Of a stretch of 64,000 bases of DNA, positions 61,283 through 64,000 are shown in pieces. This stretch comes from an uncultured Acetatifactor sp. (GTDB taxonomy: Bacteria; Bacillota; Clostridia; Lachnospirales; Lachnospiraceae), in the NCBI GenBank assembly GCA_910584375.1, contig CAJUAH010000019.1:1-64000 (forward strand). Reading direction: 5' to 3'. Positions within the stretch are counted from its first letter, which is position 1. Every line of letters starts with the position of its first letter. The notes beneath the pieces were generated by a model that ran no database searches, was not told the origin of the DNA, and saw nothing but the letters and a program-made list of their open reading frames with translations. Both the position numbers and the translations under genes were made by a program.

Positions 61283-61453
61283 CTAGAAATAGCACCCTTT
61301 GATGATTTCTTTTCCATCATATCTTATCGCCGCTCGCCCCTCATGGTCAGGACTCTTGCTATATGATGTCGCATAATACTGAATATGGCCCCGCAGACTT
61401 TCAGCCAGATATTCCATTTCCAACTTTTTTCTTATACCGCTCCATGTTGCCAT
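61283..61453 (-). CDS. Small ORF (56 residues), SF0329-like N-terminus
   Basis: ATG at 61453 follows GGGGGAAATAGTGA and opens MATWSGIRKKLEMEYLAESL, continuing with HIQYYATSYSKSPDHEGRAA and ending in DGKEIIKGCYF. The pattern (W-S near the start, K-x-LE, SL-x-G, ATSY, GRA-I, DGKEI) recalls the start of SF0329-family proteins, which are longer. So it may be a short member or a truncated one. It overlaps the preceding small ORF by 22 bp in another frame. Confidence 0.5.
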   Translation of the reverse strand: MATWSGIRKKLEMEYLAESLRGHIQYYATSYSKSPDHEGRAAIRYDGKEIIKGCYF

Positions 61454-61533
61454 TCACTATTTCCCCCGCTTAATTTCCGATTTATCGCTCTGTCCAGTTC
61501 CCCAATAAACTCACGGCTATCAAACTTTTCCAT
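61432..61533 (-). CDS. Small ORF (33 residues) upstream of the 56-residue ORF
   Basis: ATG at 61533, preceded by GGGGGTAAAGGTA, encodes MEKFDSREFIGELDRAINRK plus 13 more residues to GAV. It looks like a helical peptide with coding-like composition. It overlaps the next ORF, as in a small operon or a frameshifted single gene. The frame is also open upstream but that extension runs through the hairpin array. Confidence 0.4.
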   Translation of the reverse strand: MEKFDSREFIGELDRAINRKLSGGNSEWQHGAV

Positions 61534-61550
61534 TACCTTTACCCCCACTG

Positions 61551-61710
61551 TGGGTCTATGCAGAAAAAAATACTGTCTATACCCCCTTTTTACTGCAAAA
61601 CAAGGGGTAAAATGAGTAGATTTTTGTGTATAGACCCATCCAAGCCCCAAAACAGGGGGGATATCCTCAAAAAGTGGGTACAAAAATGAGATTTTTTTCT
61701 ATATGCCCAC
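61551..61710. repeat. Array of three hairpins in intergenic DNA
   Basis: First, arms 61551-61568 and 61621-61638 pair at 17 of 18 positions and enclose TACCCC/GGGGTA (61580-61585, 61604-61609). Second, CCCC/GGGG at 61645-61648 and 61655-61658. Third, GTGGG/CCCAC (61674-61678, 61706-61710) encloses a perfect AAAAAT/ATTTTT hairpin (61682-61687, 61691-61696). The motif TGGGTCTAT and relatives recur. It lies directly upstream of the small minus-strand ORFs. Confidence 0.65.
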
Positions 61711-62021
61711 CAGAATCAAAAAACGCATCATCTAATGATATACCCTGCACCACCTCAATAGCACATCTGGTACATATCTTTCAATTTATGTCCGTATCCG
61801 CGCCAAGAGCAGGACTACAAATTTTAATTTGTGTTACTGATTATAAAATAATCGTCTGTCACATGCAATGCATATTAAAAGATAATTTTCAGTAGATACG
61901 TAGTTCCCTTAAGGAAAGTTCTCCAAAGGGAAATTTGTATATACAAAAGGTCTTCAAAGGTCTTGTATCCCCAATCCAAGCATATACTAAACCAACATTA
62001 AGCAAGGAAAGACTTGCCAGA

Positions 62022-62163
62022 GGCGTGGCGGGCGGGAGGGTTCCCCGGGGGACTGTTGCAAGACGTCGGTACTTAGCGGGCGTACTTTGCCCGCTTACGT
62101 ACCGCTACGATCTTGCACCAAGCGAGAGCGCGTCCCCCGGGGAACCCTCCCGCCCGCCACGCC
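62022..62163. repeat. 142-bp GC-rich palindrome with nested stems
   Basis: The arms 62022-62053 and 62132-62163 are perfect inverted repeats of 32 bp. Inside, TGCAAGA/TCTTGCA (62057-62063, 62111-62117), CGT/ACG, CGGTAC/GTACCG (62067-62072, 62099-62104) and GCGGGC/GCCCGC (62076-62081, 62089-62094) continue one axis to a 7-nt loop. The segment is far more GC-rich than its flanks. GCCAGA occurs directly at the left edge (62016-62021) and again at 62174-62179. No transposase is nearby. It could be a MITE/REP-like mobile palindrome or a structured RNA gene. Confidence 0.9.
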
Positions 62164-62185
62164 CCCGGTCCTAGCCAGATATCCC

Positions 62186-63244
62186 ATGCTCCTATACACC
62201 CTATGTTTTATCCTCCTAATCTTCCTGATCCTGACCCACGCCACCCAGGCCGCCGCTTACGCCGCAGAAGGATTCCTGCTCTGGTACTCCCGGATGATCC
62301 CCTCTCTGCTGCCATTCATGATCCTGTCCGGTCTGATGATCCGCATGGGCCTGTCCCAGAAAATGGGAAAATGGTTCCAACCCGTTCTAAAGCCTCTGCT
62401 GCGCTGTAGACCGGAAGTAAACTACGGGATTCTCATAGGTTTCCTCTGCGGTTTCCCTATGGGAGCCAGAGTCGCGGCTCAGCTCTATCAGGGCGGTAAG
62501 ATCGACAGACAGGAGGCGCGGTTCCTGCTGGCCTTTTGCAATAACATCGGTCCTGTCTATTTCTGCAGCTTTGTGCTGCCTCTGCTGGGACGTAAACTGG
62601 TACTCCCCTATGTGCTTGGCATGTACGGGATTCCCCTTTTCTATGGAGTACTCCTTCGCCGAACCCTGTTCCGGGAGCTGCCCCTGCCCGGCAGCCTGCG
62701 CCAAACCGTTCGTCCGGGCACACATTTTCCCGGCATCAAGTCGTCTGCCGATCTGTCTGAATATGTAAGAAGTATCTCACGGCATGGTCTGTCTTCACAG
62801 TCGGATGCGGCACATCCGGCGTATCAGACCGCAGTAGAGCAATCGGGGGCATCGGACGGCTCAGTGCGGTCAGGGATGCTGACACATCTGGACGACGCGG
62901 TACAGTCGGGGCTGCAAAGCATACTCAGCCTGTGCGGCTATATGGTTCTGTTCAATCTGCTGAACCTGATCCCCCATCTGTTTCTGCCGGAAACGGACAG
63001 CCTGTTCGCTCCCCTGCTGGAGATTACCGGAGGGCTGCACCGGCTGGGCCAGAGCCATCCCCTGTACAGTCTGTTGCTTCTGCCCTTTGGCGGCCTGTCC
63101 TGTATCGCCCAGACATACAGCATGATCCATGAGACCGATCTGCCTCTGGGGGAATATGTGGTACATAAACTGGCGCTGACCGCATTGACCTGCCTATACT
63201 ATCTGGCCTGGAAATGCCTGTTTCCTCATCTCTTTCTTCTGTGA
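62186..63244 (+). CDS. YlbJ-like membrane protein (nucleoside recognition/gate domain)
   Basis: This 352-residue multi-pass protein resembles sporulation integral membrane protein YlbJ: PSLLPFMILSGLMIRMGL, GFLCGFPMGARVAAQLYQGG and LLAFCNNIGPVYF are the characteristic gate-domain blocks. In spore formers YlbJ supports outer forespore membrane and heat resistance. A variable, polar loop of about 60 residues (180-240) splits the two halves. ATG 62186 is the first sensible start; upstream codons run into the palindrome. No clear ribosome site is visible. Confidence 0.75.
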   Translation: MLLYTLCFILLIFLILTHATQAAAYAAEGFLLWYSRMIPSLLPFMILSGLMIRMGLSQKMGKWFQPVLKPLLRCRPEVNYGILIGFLCGFPMGARVAAQLYQGGKIDRQEARFLLAFCNNIGPVYFCSFVLPLLGRKLVLPYVLGMYGIPLFYGVLLRRTLFRELPLPGSLRQTVRPGTHFPGIKSSADLSEYVRSISRHGLSSQSDAAHPAYQTAVEQSGASDGSVRSGMLTHLDDAVQSGLQSILSLCGYMVLFNLLNLIPHLFLPETDSLFAPLLEITGGLHRLGQSHPLYSLLLLPFGGLSCIAQTYSMIHETDLPLGEYVVHKLALTALTCLYYLAWKCLFPHLFLL

Positions 63245-64000
63245 CGGTTTTTATGCCGTCCGATGGAGCAAAAAATCTGTATCACCATTATCAGCGCCAC
63301 CAGGGCAGCCGCCGCCAGAAGGCTCACCAACAGAAAATTCTGTATCGTGACTACGGTTACCTCGTTTTCCGGTTCCGGCTCCTCTGTGCCGCCCAGCCAT
63401 CCTCCGGCAGACGCCTGTTGGCTTTCCCCTGGCTGCGTGGCTGACTCCCCGGCGGCGGTTCCCATGGTCTCCACGCTTTCCTGCACTTCCTCCGGGGGCT
63501 TACGAAAGACCATATACCCTTCCAGAGCATTGCTTTCCGCTGTGATTTCAAACTGGTTATAGGCTTTAATACAGATGCGGGGAATGGTTCCCTCGGGGAT
63601 ATCCAGCGTCAACTGAAATACGTCCTGATATTCGCCGGTAAGCGTATTACAGCCTGGCCAGGGCTGACGGGGAGAGTAGGTCTGTCCCCCGTCCAGACTG
63701 TAGGCATAATATATCAGCGGGCTGTCATAGTCCGCTGCCGCCACCTGGATCACAGCCTTCAGTCCTTCATAATCCTCCGACACCTTCTCAATCTCGCAAA
63801 TCTCCGGAGCCGTGGTATCCTGCAAAGTGGACGCCACCACTTTATCCGTATCCAGAGCATATACGCTCTGCAGAAAAGGCTCCTGGGGCCCGCTGCTGTA
63901 ATCAATTCCCAGGCTCTCGCTGGACAGTCCCAGAAAACGGGCAATGGCCTCCGCGTCCTCATAACCGAACTCCTGCTGTTTATCGCTGCTGTCGCAGTAG
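63226..64000 (-). CDS. Partial membrane-anchored extracellular protein, unknown
   Basis: This reading frame is open to the window end, so its 5' part is missing; at least 258 residues are visible. The exported part has an Ig-like or fibronectin-like look (YYAYSLDGGQTYS, IKAYNQFEITAESN), then a Pro/Glu/Ser/Gly-rich linker, one membrane helix (FLLVSLLAAAALVALIMVIQ) and a very basic tail (GRHKNRHRRKR). A GTG at 63840 is unlikely to be the real start because the upstream frame is conserved-looking. The 3' end overlaps the YlbJ-like gene by 19 bp on the other strand. Confidence 0.65.
   Translation of the reverse strand, partial: YCDSSDKQQEFGYEDAEAIARFLGLSSESLGIDYSSGPQEPFLQSVYALDTDKVVASTLQDTTAPEICEIEKVSEDYEGLKAVIQVAAADYDSPLIYYAYSLDGGQTYSPRQPWPGCNTLTGEYQDVFQLTLDIPEGTIPRICIKAYNQFEITAESNALEGYMVFRKPPEEVQESVETMGTAAGESATQPGESQQASAGGWLGGTEEPEPENEVTVVTIQNFLLVSLLAAAALVALIMVIQIFCSIGRHKNRHRRKR

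Larger units (their letters stand above)
61200..62185. other. Roughly 1-kb region without a long gene
   Basis: Between the RsuA-type gene and the YlbJ-like gene there is no conserved long ORF. It contains two overlapping small minus-strand ORFs (61283-61533), a three-hairpin array (61551-61710), featureless AT-rich sequence (about 61715-61890), small palindromes near 61900-61965 including TTTGTATATACAAA, and the large GC-rich palindrome (62022-62163). Confidence 0.7.

Noticed and set aside
61626..61895. 89-codon plus-strand frame in the intergenic region
   Set aside because: No ribosome site or motif; overlaps the hairpin array.
62022..62163. Retron-type msr/msd RNA
   Set aside because: Inverted end repeats fit superficially, but there is no reverse transcriptase gene near it and no msr-like priming guanosine context.
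61935..62174. Open frame through the large palindrome
   Set aside because: The sequence is almost wholly palindrome; the predicted peptide is Arg/Pro-rich and without pattern.
1..64000. CRISPR arrays, tRNA/rRNA genes, prophage or complete insertion sequences
   Set aside because: No regular spaced repeats, cloverleaf-like genes, structural phage genes or transposases were seen on either strand.

Overview
The window looks like a chromosomal segment of a Gram-positive, low-to-mid GC member of the Clostridia, most likely Lachnospiraceae. The evidence is gene content and order (mutS-mutL-miaA, radC-mreBCD-PBP2-minCDE-rodA-mgsA, a sepF cluster, rplU-prp-rpmA-obgE), a LexA operon with Bacillus-type GAAC-N4-GTTC boxes, L27 with a Prp-cleaved N-terminal extension, short HisG plus HisZ, a RecU resolvase, and strong AGGAGG-type ribosome sites. 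No rRNA, tRNA, CRISPR array, prophage or intact insertion sequence was found.

Left part (about 0.1-33.2 kb, nearly all + strand). An Rpn-type nuclease-like gene on the minus strand opens the window. It is followed by a MORN-like membrane protein, a thioredoxin-reductase-like flavoprotein without the redox cysteines, and a DUF1189-like protein. A promoter at about 4.03 kb then leads into a long cluster to 22 kb: mismatch repair (mutS, mutL), tRNA modification (miaA), a PLP enzyme, radC, and the elongation/division machinery (mreBCD, PBP2, minCDE, rodA), with mgsA and a D-Ala-D-Ala carboxypeptidase. From 22 to 33 kb come a small P-loop protein, an HlyD-like adaptor, yggS, sepF, aroB, lspA, a RluD-type synthase, a cytidylate-kinase-like gene, rplU-prp-rpmA, obgE, yhbY, nadD, yqeK and rsfS. 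Clear hairpin terminators divide these units.

Middle (33.3-41.3 kb, mixed strands). It holds lexA with a divergent yneA-like TM-LysM gene sharing an operator region, a tyrosine recombinase overlapping a ttcA-type gene, an AI-2E transporter, dtd, a hicAB toxin-antitoxin pair beside a perfect 17-bp hairpin, and thrH.

Right part (41.5-61.2 kb, all minus strand). It holds a lipoprotein gene; a translationally coupled run of two radical-SAM-associated genes, RNase E/G, two paralogous membrane proteins and a NUDIX gene, which carries a partial duplication of the RNase gene tail; a histidine cluster (hisZ-G-D-B-I); recU, a phosphoesterase, an RluA-type synthase, a nucleotidyltransferase, an SDR enzyme, a YgiQ radical SAM protein, a HAD phosphatase and an RsuA-type synthase.

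Far right (61.2-64 kb). A roughly 1-kb region without a long gene contains two overlapping small ORFs, an array of hairpins, and the most striking feature of the window: a GC-rich 142-bp palindrome with 32-bp perfect arms and further nested stems, ending 22 bp before a YlbJ-like membrane gene. A gene truncated by the window end closes the segment.
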